A DNA stretch of 28,313 nucleotides from DAOTWY01 sp003696565. GTDB taxonomy: Bacteria > Chloroflexota > Anaerolineae > Aggregatilineales > Phototrophicaceae. The position numbers and the translations under genes were made by a program. Location: positions 1-28,313 of the forward strand of contig DAOTWY010000139.1 of assembly GCA_034435635.1 (NCBI GenBank), in the 5' to 3' direction. A model generated the notes under the pieces. That model ran no database searches, was not told where the DNA came from, and saw only the letters and a program-made list of their open reading frames with translations. Positions 1-7,264 of the stretch are shown in pieces. Numbering within the stretch: position 1 is the stretch's first letter; every line of letters starts with the position of its first letter.

Positions 1-99
1 GTCAGATACAATCAACAAGTGTCCGGTTGAAGATACCGGTAAAAATTCTGTAAATCCTTGAACAATTCCCTGAATAATTACTTTTAGCCATTCTTCCAT
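1..99 (-). CDS. uppP: Undecaprenyl-diphosphatase UppP (BacA), N-terminal fragment
   Basis: Only the first 33 codons are inside the window; the gene runs off the left edge. UppP is an integral membrane enzyme that removes a phosphate from undecaprenyl diphosphate, recycling the lipid carrier for peptidoglycan and other envelope polymers. The fragment reads MEEWLKVIIQGIVQ and then GFTEFLPVSSTGHL, the highly conserved first family motif, with the Glu of TEF and the Ser/His of SSTGH that line the active site. The ATG at 97-99 is preceded by an AGGGGA ribosome-binding site about five bases upstream. It lies 68 bases downstream of crcB on the same strand and may be co-transcribed with it. Identification is firm despite the short length because the motif is diagnostic. 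Confidence 0.85.
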   Translation of the reverse strand, partial: MEEWLKVIIQGIVQGFTEFLPVSSTGHLLIVSD

Positions 100-167
100 A
101 GTGTCCCCTAAAAATCAGCATAATGAGTAAAAATTATTGTAAGAGCATGTCATTCAATAGAACAGTA

Positions 168-572
168 TTACCATAGCTGTTCTGAAAACCACAACCCTAA
201 TAATACGCCCAAAACACATAACCCATTAGTTAAAATGATGTTACCAATGCCATTTACCCATTCACCTTGATGGATTAACCCAACACTTTCATTCGCATAA
301 GTCGAAAAAGTTGTGTATGCTCCCAAGAATCCCGTCCCTACTAACAAGCGCGTTGTTTCTGCCCATCGTCCTTCCTTCACAACCCAAGCACCAACTAATG
401 CCAACAAAAAAGACCCTGTTACATTGACAAAAAGCGTCCCATAAGGCAAATTCATCCAACCAAACCATTTTTCGACACGTACAGCAAACCAAGCTGTTAA
501 AATATACCGAGCATTTGCGCCTAAAAAGCCACCAAAACCGACTAAAAAAATTTCACGAATAGGTGGTAACAT
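168..572 (-). CDS. crcB: Fluoride ion channel/exporter CrcB (Fluc)
   Basis: A 134-residue membrane protein of the CrcB/Fluc family, which forms dual-topology dimeric channels that let fluoride leave the cell. The family pattern is complete. A glycine-rich first helix (GGFLGANARY, residues 14-23) is followed by the polar helix with the conserved Asn (TLFVNVTGSF, Asn50) and the third helix carrying the phenylalanine-box region (GFLGAYTTFSTY, residues 81-92). Four hydrophobic segments are visible, and the length is normal for the family. The start is fixed by AAGGAG about six bases before the ATG. uppP follows in the same direction. I looked for a fluoride (crcB) riboswitch in the 79 bases upstream and did not see its conserved sequence. 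Confidence 0.93.
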   Translation of the reverse strand: MLPPIREIFLVGFGGFLGANARYILTAWFAVRVEKWFGWMNLPYGTLFVNVTGSFLLALVGAWVVKEGRWAETTRLLVGTGFLGAYTTFSTYANESVGLIHQGEWVNGIGNIILTNGLCVLGVLLGLWFSEQLW

Positions 573-651
573 TTCAATCTCCTTATAGAACGAAAATTAC
601 TCGGTTAGTTTTAATCCCAATTAGCAAAAGTGACAAGGGAGTAAGGTTTTT

Positions 652-1410
652 ATGAATAAGCAACCAGTTGCTCTTATCACCGGTGTTTCTAGCGGCGTAG
701 GATATGCCACCACGCTTAAATTTCTTTCAGAAAACATCTATGTCGCTGGTACGGCGCGTCGTGCGGAACGTTTAGAGCAACTACAACAACATAACAAGAA
801 TTTTTTACCGATCATAGCCGATGTGCGTGATACCAGTGCTATGCAAGCCGCTGTTGATCAAACAATTGAACAATTTGGACGGCTTGATCTATTAATTGCT
901 AACGCCGGATTAGGGCATCGTGGCAGTATCATCGAATCAAACTGGCAAGACATTAAAACATTACTAGATACAAATATTGATGGTGTATTGCATAGTGTAC
1001 GAGCGGCTGTTCCAAGAATGCAGGATGGCGGACAGGTTATTTTAATTTCGTCTATTGCCGCCCGGATGATTACCCCCTATGCAGGGTTTTATGCTGCAAG
1101 TAAAGCGTTTATCAGCAGCTTGGGACGCGCCCTTCGCTTAGAGCTTGAATCACGCCATATTGCTGTAACAGATGTACTATTGGGGCGCGTACAAACAGAA
1201 TTTAACGAAAAACGCCTCGGTCAACCTGGACGTGGTGGCAGTTTTCCACCAGCAATGCCTGTAGAAAACGCAGCGAATGCTATTTTTCGGGCATATCAAA
1301 AACGCCCCAAACAAGTTGTGGTGCGGTGGGTTGATCGGCTGATGTTGTGGGGTAACATTATTATACCCGAATGGATTGGACGTAAAGCGATGAAACAATA
1401 TAAAGGGTAA
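652..1410 (+). CDS. Short-chain dehydrogenase/reductase (SDR), classical type
   Basis: A 252-residue NAD(P)-dependent oxidoreductase with a Rossmann fold. Visible motifs are the cofactor-binding TGVSSGVG (residues 10-17), the Asp of ADVRD (57) that contacts adenine, the structural NAG (84-86), Asn108, and the catalytic Ser134, Tyr147 and Lys151 (YAASK). Arg36-Arg37 after the second strand suggest a preference for NADPH, which is an inference. The C-terminal part (residues 215-252) is basic with a Trp-rich hydrophobic stretch, as in SDRs that act on lipid-like substrates. The substrate cannot be read from sequence. AGGGAG and GTAAGG lie just upstream of the ATG. The ybaK-like gene follows after four bases, so the two form an operon, though no functional link is evident. 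Confidence 0.88.
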   Translation: MNKQPVALITGVSSGVGYATTLKFLSENIYVAGTARRAERLEQLQQHNKNFLPIIADVRDTSAMQAAVDQTIEQFGRLDLLIANAGLGHRGSIIESNWQDIKTLLDTNIDGVLHSVRAAVPRMQDGGQVILISSIAARMITPYAGFYAASKAFISSLGRALRLELESRHIAVTDVLLGRVQTEFNEKRLGQPGRGGSFPPAMPVENAANAIFRAYQKRPKQVVVRWVDRLMLWGNIIIPEWIGRKAMKQYKG

Positions 1411-1414
1411 TAGC

Positions 1415-1900
1415 ATGGCAAAAAAACTAAATTCTATGAGAATATTAGAACAACATAAAATTCCTTATGAGGTCTTTGAATATCCAGATAGCATTAAAGA
1501 TGCAGAGGAAGTGGCAGAAGTCCTTGGCGTTCCTTATTTCACCGTGTTCAAAACACTTGTGGTGCAAGCAGTAGATCGTCCAGACATCAAAAACCCGTAT
1601 TTAGCAATCATTCCATCAGAAAAACAATTAGATTTAAAGAAAATGGCAGCAACAGCCGGCGTCAAAAAAGTCCGCATGGCAAGCCAAAAGGATGCGGAAC
1701 GCTTGACGGGTTTACAGGTTGGAGGAATTAGCGCGTTAGCTTTACTTCAAAAACAATGGGATGTTTATTTAGATCAGAGCGCAACACAACTTCAACAAAT
1801 TATTATCAGTGCTGGTCAGCGTGGCACGCAATTACGTGTGCCTGTTATTCCGTTATTGCGTGTAATTCGAGCAAAAATTGCAGACATCAGCACAGAATAA
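1415..1900 (+). CDS. ybaK: YbaK/EbsC-family aminoacyl-tRNA deacylase (Cys-tRNA(Pro) deacylase type)
   Basis: A 161-residue single-domain protein of the YbaK/ProX trans-editing family. These proteins hydrolyse mischarged tRNA, in the YbaK group mainly Cys-tRNA(Pro), and so protect translation accuracy. The catalytic lysine is Lys46 in FKTLVV, the same number as in the characterised E. coli and H. influenzae proteins, and the substrate-loop motif VGGIS (about residue 102) is intact. The loop reads GGISALAL where GGISPxxx is usual, a mild departure. The length is typical. It starts four bases after the SDR stop, with AAAGGG serving as the ribosome-binding site inside the end of that gene, so it is probably translationally coupled. 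A strong hairpin follows it. Confidence 0.88.
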   Translation: MAKKLNSMRILEQHKIPYEVFEYPDSIKDAEEVAEVLGVPYFTVFKTLVVQAVDRPDIKNPYLAIIPSEKQLDLKKMAATAGVKKVRMASQKDAERLTGLQVGGISALALLQKQWDVYLDQSATQLQQIIISAGQRGTQLRVPVIPLLRVIRAKIADISTE

Positions 1901-1907
1901 CGAGATA

Positions 1908-1949
1908 GATGCTGCACAATATTTCTCATTGTTAAGTCTGTGCAGCATC
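1908..1949. terminator. Hairpin between convergent ybaK-like gene and pfkA
   Basis: A perfect 11-bp inverted repeat, GATGCTGCACA (1908-1918) with TGTGCAGCATC (1939-1949), separated by a 20-base loop and followed by ATTTTAA. It lies between two genes that face each other, so it could end transcription from both sides. The T-run is weak on either strand, so termination may be inefficient or Rho-assisted. Confidence 0.65.
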
Positions 1950-1962
1950 ATTTTAACTCACA

Positions 1963-2928
1963 CTAACGAGAAAGCTCCCAAGCCATCTCATAATAGTTTT
2001 CTGAAATTTCACGAGTTTTTGCAATAACATCTTCCAACGGATGCGTTACAATTTCGCGCCCATCTAACCCAACCATCATGCCCGTTTCACCAGCGAGAAG
2101 GCGTTCTACAGCACTACGCCCCATACGAGTTGCCAACAAACGGTCAAACGCTGTGGGGCTGCCACCACGTTGAATATGCCCGAGAATTGTCAGGCGTATC
2201 TCAAAACCAGTATGACGTTCGTTTAAGAATGAGACTAGTTCAGTGGTACGATAAGACGCACCCTCTGCAATAACAGCAATCGCATGTGATTTACCACGCA
2301 CATAAGCATCTTCCATCTGCTTAGCGACTTCTTCCATGGATATTTCTTTTTCCGGTGTGATAATCACCTCCGCACCACCAAGAATCCCCCCCATCAATGC
2401 CAAATAACCTGAGTTACGTCCCATCACTTCAATAACAAAAGCCCGATTATGTGATGTCGCGGTATCCCGTAGACGATCCAACGCATCTAAAATCGTATTG
2501 AGTGCAGTATCTACACCAATGCTCATATTTGTGCCCCAAATATCGTTATCAATGCTAGCAGGCACGCCAATAACTGGGACACCCAACTTTTTAAGTGCTA
2601 GTGCGCCGCGTAAACTGCCATCGCCGCCGATAACAATAACACCTTCAATACCTTTTTCATTAATGCGTCGTAAGGCTTTCATTTGCCCTTGAGCCGTTTT
2701 GAATTCTTCGTTGCGGGCAGTTTGTAGGATAGTCCCACCACGTTGCAAAATACCACTAACTTCGCGGCTGGTCATCAAGCTCATGTCCCCATTGAGCAGA
2801 CCGGCATACGCCTGACGAATACCGTAGACTTCTACCTTGCGCTCTAAGGCAGTGCGAACCACAGCACGAATAGCAGCATTCATTCCTGGAGCATCTCCCC
2901 CACTTGTCATTACAGCGATTCGCTTCAT
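1963..2928 (-). CDS. pfkA: ATP-dependent 6-phosphofructokinase
   Basis: A 321-residue cytoplasmic enzyme that phosphorylates fructose 6-phosphate to fructose 1,6-bisphosphate, the committed step of glycolysis. It aligns with the E. coli enzyme almost without gaps at the N-terminus: GGDAPGMN at 10-17, GGDGS at 101-105, and the catalytic IDND at 126-129 with Asp127 as the base. Gly104 after Asp103 marks the ATP-using type; PPi-dependent enzymes carry Lys there. MGR (about 169-171) and the substrate-binding HIQRGGSP motif are present. The catalytic motif reads PASIDND instead of the common PGTIDND, so Ser replaces Thr125; Ser can still supply the hydroxyl. GGAG lies about ten bases before the ATG. 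dnaE ends 83 bases upstream with no terminator seen, so co-transcription is possible. Confidence 0.96.
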   Translation of the reverse strand: MKRIAVMTSGGDAPGMNAAIRAVVRTALERKVEVYGIRQAYAGLLNGDMSLMTSREVSGILQRGGTILQTARNEEFKTAQGQMKALRRINEKGIEGVIVIGGDGSLRGALALKKLGVPVIGVPASIDNDIWGTNMSIGVDTALNTILDALDRLRDTATSHNRAFVIEVMGRNSGYLALMGGILGGAEVIITPEKEISMEEVAKQMEDAYVRGKSHAIAVIAEGASYRTTELVSFLNERHTGFEIRLTILGHIQRGGSPTAFDRLLATRMGRSAVERLLAGETGMMVGLDGREIVTHPLEDVIAKTREISENYYEMAWELSR

Positions 2929-3011
2929 GCTGCATCAACTCCATTTCGTTAATTTAGTCAAAATCATAACGCACTACTATAGCAGGAAACGTTTAAGGTG
3001 GCATTATGAAA

Positions 3012-6000
3012 TTAAAGGTTATACCACACAATATTCTCTTTTGAACCAACCACATCAATAAGTTTGTTTAATAACTCCTCACAGAGTTTGGTTGTCTTAT
3101 TAGGAAATGCCAAACGATAAGAGTGATCTTTCCCTTCAACAATAATACTGAACGAATCTGGTCCCGGATAAGATACCAATAACCCGTGTATTCGGCGTAA
3201 GCGGAGGCGGTCTCGGTTATCATTACCCGAACGAAACAGATGAATTTCAATATGAACGGGTTTTAGATTGGAATCGTGTCTATCCTGTTCAAACGGCGCA
3301 TCCGGTATGATATGCGGTTCAGTAGGAGTATCATGAGGTGTAACAATACTATTTTCATCATACGGTTCATCTAGCCAAACAGAATCATCATTTTTCATAG
3401 CAGGGGGGGTATCCACCGGTAAAGCAGCAAACCTATCAGCATCGTCTGGTGGTGGAAGCATCTCATCATCCTGGTTCATCCATGGAGGCACTATATCATT
3501 TTCTAATGTAAAATCATCATCAATTGGCTCAACAATCTCAAATCGCTGTGTGACACGTTGTGCAATAATTTGTGGTTCTCCACGGGATGTGTCAAACTTA
3601 CCAAAAATTTGTACAATCTCCCCTTCTTCAAATGCGCTTATCTCTCCGCGCTCAATCATCCCAACCACTTTGCTCCATGCTGTAGGAAAAAGCACGACTT
3701 GAATCGTAGCAGCGGATTCATGCCAGTCTTCAATTTGAGAAATTACCATAGGCTCGTTGTTTTTTGTATTCACAAGGTGCGTTGTGACAATCTCGCCAGC
3801 GATTGATACTTCACGATCTTTATATTTTTCTGGGTTATTTTTCATCTGTTGTATTATCACGGTATTGATGCTACGCAATTGTTCCCGATATTTATCTACT
3901 GGGCGACCAGAAACATAAAGACCAAGTAACTCTTTTTCCCACTCAAGCATTTGGCGACTATCCACTTCTAGCGTTTCTTGAAGCAAATCATCTAACGTGT
4001 CATCCTGCAGCCCATACCCGTTGCCGTTTCCAAAAATGCTCATCTGCCCAATGGCTTTATCTTTAAAGTAGGTGGTGCTATATGAGATGATACGGTCTAA
4101 TGCCTTCAGCAACTGTGCCCGTGAGCCAAAGCGTTGCATAGCACCAACTTTAATGAGACTTTCTAGTGTTCGCTTTCCAACAAGACGCAAGTCAATACGA
4201 CGACAAAAATCTGCTAAGTCCTTAAATTCTCCGCCAGCTTTCCGTGTATTGATAATGGGTTGTAAGGCAGTTTCGCCAGCATTTTTTATAGCTGCTAACC
4301 CAAACCGTATACTTCGTTGGTTGGTAACAGGGTCATGGTCAATATGAAAGTCAAGTTCACTATAATTGACATCTGGAGGCAGGATAGGAATATGCAATCG
4401 ACGGCATTCTTCCAAAAATTGTGCAACTTTAGCTGAGTCTTGATGATGTATTGTCAGCAAAGCGGTCATATATTCTTCTGGATAATGACACTTGAGGAAT
4501 GCCGTCTGTACTGTGATAACAGCATAGTCTGAAGCATGACTTTTGTTGAATCCATAATTAGCGAAAAACTCAATCTCATCAAAGATTTTTTCCGCTACAT
4601 CTGCAGGGATGCCATTTTTCGGTCCACGCTCCATAAAAATAGCTTTATGTTTTTGAAGTTCTTCAGCCTTCTTTTTAGAGACAGCCCGTCGCATCAAATC
4701 AGCTTCACCAAGTTCATAGCCAAATAGCGCACTGGCGATCTGCATAATTTGTTCTTGGTAAACAATGATGGCATATGTCTCTTTAAGGATAGGGATCAAT
4801 TTTTCATGATGATAAATAACATCTTCTTCCCCATGCAGGCGACGATTATACTGCGGGATAAACTCCATTGGACCAGGACGATATAATGACACCGCCGCCA
4901 CGATATTTTCAAATTGCTTAGGACGCATTTCACGCAGCATCTGCTGCATCCCAGAGCTTTCAATCTGAAAAACACCAACCGTCTCGCCACGCCCAATCAT
5001 CTCAAAAGTTTCATCCAATTGTTTAATTTGTTCTGACGTTAGGCGTGGGTCATCATGACGATACGGAATATTGTCCATACTGTATTGCACACCGTGGTGT
5101 TGTTCAATCAGTTCACAAGCCTTACGTAAAATCGTCAGTGTGGAAAGTCCTAAAAAGTCTACTTTAAGCAACCCAATCGACTCAGCGGTTTCCATTGGAA
5201 ACTGTGTAACTGCTTTCAGTGCGCCATTACTTGGGTCTTTTCCATCTAAGCGATGTAGGGGGAGATATTCCACTAAGGGTTTATCCGCAATGATAACACC
5301 AGCCGCGTGGGTACTGGAATGTCGTACAATCCCCTGTAACTCTTTAGCAGTATCAATAACTTCCCGAATTTTAGGGTCGGATTCATAAATTTTCTTAAGA
5401 TCAGGAATAGTCTCTACATATTCCATCAAAGGCTTTGGACGTGATTCTTGTGGAATTAACCCAGCGACACGATTGACATCTGGCAAAGGAACATCCAAAA
5501 CTCGCCCAACGTCCCGGACACTCGCTTTAGGTCCTAATGTTCCAAAGGTAATAATCGCAGCAACTTTATCCTCTCCGTATTTCATTGCAGCATAAGCGAT
5601 CATCTCACCTCGACGATCATCTGGATAATCCAGATCAATATCCGGCATACTGACACGCCCAGGGTTTAAAAACCGTTCAAATAGCAATTGATTTTGTATC
5701 GGATCGATATTCGTAATCCCCAGAGCATATGCTGCTAAACTTCCAGCCCCAGACCCACGCACATTCCACCAAATATCAGCATGGCGGGCAAATTCACATA
5801 AATCCCACACAATGAGAAAGTAGGTATCGAACCCCATATCGTGAATAATACCCAGTTCACGGTTCAATCGGTTAAGAAGTATGGGGTCATCATGCCAGTT
5901 TTCACCAAATCGCCAGCTCATTCCCAGCTCGCACAGATAACGTAGATACGTCGCGGCATCATAACCTGCTGGCACAGGGAAAACAGGCAAGTGATATTCT

Positions 6001-6854
6001 TTATCCCGCAATGACAAAAACTCAACCATTTCTGCGATTTTGATTGAGTTATGAATTGCTTCAGGCACTTCCTGAAAATTCTGCCACATTTCATCATAGG
6101 AATATAAGTAATAACTGTTATCCGAAAAACTCAAACGACCTTTATCAGATTTAGATTTTCCAGTTTGGATACAAAGCTGTATGTCATGGATATAATAATC
6201 TTCTTTATCCACATAGTGTAAATCAGTAGTAGCTAATAACCCTACATTCGTGTGGTTCGTCTGGCGATAATCAATCAACCATCGATTGAGATATTGCTGG
6301 AGGTCAATATCATGTTCTTGTAATTCCAAGTAAAAATGATCTTGTCCAAAAACATCCAGAAATTTCCCAATCCACTCATGGGCTTCTTTATCACGCCCTT
6401 CCTGAACTAAGCGAGGAATTCGTGCAGCCAAACAGCCTGATGTCGCAATAAGCCCATCAGAATGTGCAGCAAGAAAATCGAAATCAATACGTGGGCGATA
6501 ATAATACCCACGCAGTTGCGCTGCTGTGCTAATTTTGAGTAAGTTTTTATAGCCTGTCATATTTTTGGCAAGCAGCAGCAAATGAAATGGTGTTCGGTCT
6601 AACTCAGAATCACGATCTTCCATACCGCGCGGGGCAAGATACGCCTCTAAACCAATGATCGGTTTAATCTGAGCCTTAGTACAAGCATCGAAAAAATCCA
6701 TTGTGCCGAACATTGTGCCATGATCTGTAATTGCCAGAGCAAGCATACCTAGTTCTTTAGCACGAGCAACTAATTTTTTAATCCGGCTTAATCCATCCAA
6801 CAGAGAAAATTCTGTATGGACATGTAAGTGAACAAATTGGTTTTTATCTGACAT
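3012..6854 (-). CDS. dnaE: DNA polymerase III alpha subunit (DnaE type, intact PHP domain)
   Basis: The 1280-residue replicative polymerase. Order of parts: N-terminal PHP domain (HLHVHTEFSLLDG at 9-21, TDHG at 43-46, GLEAY at 68-72, His91, then SGCL and TTDLHYV); palm and fingers with the catalytic aspartates Asp405 and Asp407 (PDIDLDY) and Asp566 (KVDFLGL); helix-hairpin-helix and beta-binding region; an OB fold near 1020-1108; an acidic, Pro-rich linker near 1110-1199; and a final domain of about 80 residues. All the PHP metal-ligand positions I can recognise are kept, unlike E. coli, so this domain may proofread. The final domain (RRIHGLLVSYPG and a Leu-rich end) is absent from E. coli DnaE (1160 residues). 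No good ribosome-binding site precedes the ATG, and the upstream terminator implies a promoter of its own within about 45 bases. Confidence 0.97.
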   Translation of the reverse strand: MSDKNQFVHLHVHTEFSLLDGLSRIKKLVARAKELGMLALAITDHGTMFGTMDFFDACTKAQIKPIIGLEAYLAPRGMEDRDSELDRTPFHLLLLAKNMTGYKNLLKISTAAQLRGYYYRPRIDFDFLAAHSDGLIATSGCLAARIPRLVQEGRDKEAHEWIGKFLDVFGQDHFYLELQEHDIDLQQYLNRWLIDYRQTNHTNVGLLATTDLHYVDKEDYYIHDIQLCIQTGKSKSDKGRLSFSDNSYYLYSYDEMWQNFQEVPEAIHNSIKIAEMVEFLSLRDKEYHLPVFPVPAGYDAATYLRYLCELGMSWRFGENWHDDPILLNRLNRELGIIHDMGFDTYFLIVWDLCEFARHADIWWNVRGSGAGSLAAYALGITNIDPIQNQLLFERFLNPGRVSMPDIDLDYPDDRRGEMIAYAAMKYGEDKVAAIITFGTLGPKASVRDVGRVLDVPLPDVNRVAGLIPQESRPKPLMEYVETIPDLKKIYESDPKIREVIDTAKELQGIVRHSSTHAAGVIIADKPLVEYLPLHRLDGKDPSNGALKAVTQFPMETAESIGLLKVDFLGLSTLTILRKACELIEQHHGVQYSMDNIPYRHDDPRLTSEQIKQLDETFEMIGRGETVGVFQIESSGMQQMLREMRPKQFENIVAAVSLYRPGPMEFIPQYNRRLHGEEDVIYHHEKLIPILKETYAIIVYQEQIMQIASALFGYELGEADLMRRAVSKKKAEELQKHKAIFMERGPKNGIPADVAEKIFDEIEFFANYGFNKSHASDYAVITVQTAFLKCHYPEEYMTALLTIHHQDSAKVAQFLEECRRLHIPILPPDVNYSELDFHIDHDPVTNQRSIRFGLAAIKNAGETALQPIINTRKAGGEFKDLADFCRRIDLRLVGKRTLESLIKVGAMQRFGSRAQLLKALDRIISYSTTYFKDKAIGQMSIFGNGNGYGLQDDTLDDLLQETLEVDSRQMLEWEKELLGLYVSGRPVDKYREQLRSINTVIIQQMKNNPEKYKDREVSIAGEIVTTHLVNTKNNEPMVISQIEDWHESAATIQVVLFPTAWSKVVGMIERGEISAFEEGEIVQIFGKFDTSRGEPQIIAQRVTQRFEIVEPIDDDFTLENDIVPPWMNQDDEMLPPPDDADRFAALPVDTPPAMKNDDSVWLDEPYDENSIVTPHDTPTEPHIIPDAPFEQDRHDSNLKPVHIEIHLFRSGNDNRDRLRLRRIHGLLVSYPGPDSFSIIVEGKDHSYRLAFPNKTTKLCEELLNKLIDVVGSKENIVWYNL

Positions 6855-6897
6855 GGGTTGTTAATTTACCTATAAGGAGTTCTTGATCAAGTATATC

Positions 6898-6928
6898 AAA
6901 AAATGCGCCCACAGAGAGCGCATTTTTT
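6898..6928. terminator. Rho-independent terminator, bidirectional, after the mutase/DUF4177 pair
   Basis: AAAAAATGCGC and GCGCATTTTTT flank a nine-base loop (about 6909-6917). Both strands carry a T-run after the stem. It lies past the 3' end of the minus-strand DUF4177-like gene and just before dnaE, so it separates the mutase operon from dnaE. Confidence 0.85.
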
Positions 6929-6940
6929 TATTTCTAATAA

Positions 6941-7252
6941 TTAACTTTTGGGGGCTTCGGTTGAATTTAAGCGAAACTTTCGCCGCTTGAATACGCAGAA
7001 ATAAACATTGCTCCATTGACGACTATTGCCATCAAAGAGGACATCCCCCTTTTTACCAACAGCCGCAACAGGCTCCATATGAACTAATTCCCAGCCATCC
7101 TCACCCAATTGATTTAATTGAGGCATCATCGCCTCTGGTGTAAAGCGAGGCGGTTTTTTAAGATGAGGCATTGTTTCTTTCAGAAAAGCCTTAACGTCTT
7201 TACTGCTAGCATTAGCCTCTATAAATGTTGGAAGATACTCCCATTGATCCAT
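6941..7252 (-). CDS. Small DUF4177-like protein of unknown function
   Basis: A 103-residue soluble protein. It opens with WEYLPTFIEA and has a central LNQLGEDGWELVHMEPV followed by YFCVFKRR. This is the pattern of the DUF4177 family: a strand starting WEY, a helix ending in 'LN.LG..GWELV', and a final strand with aromatic and basic residues. Members are small alpha/beta proteins with no established biochemical role. AAAGGA lies seven bases before the ATG. It starts 12 bases after the acyl-CoA mutase stop and shares that operon and its terminator. I infer no functional link to the mutase beyond co-transcription. Confidence 0.72.
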   Translation of the reverse strand: MDQWEYLPTFIEANASSKDVKAFLKETMPHLKKPPRFTPEAMMPQLNQLGEDGWELVHMEPVAAVGKKGDVLFDGNSRQWSNVYFCVFKRRKFRLNSTEAPKS

Positions 7253-7264
7253 ATTGAAATCCTT

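Noticed and set aside
573..651. Fluoride (crcB) riboswitch upstream of crcB
   Set aside because: The stretch is short and AT-rich, and I could not find the conserved riboswitch core on the minus strand.
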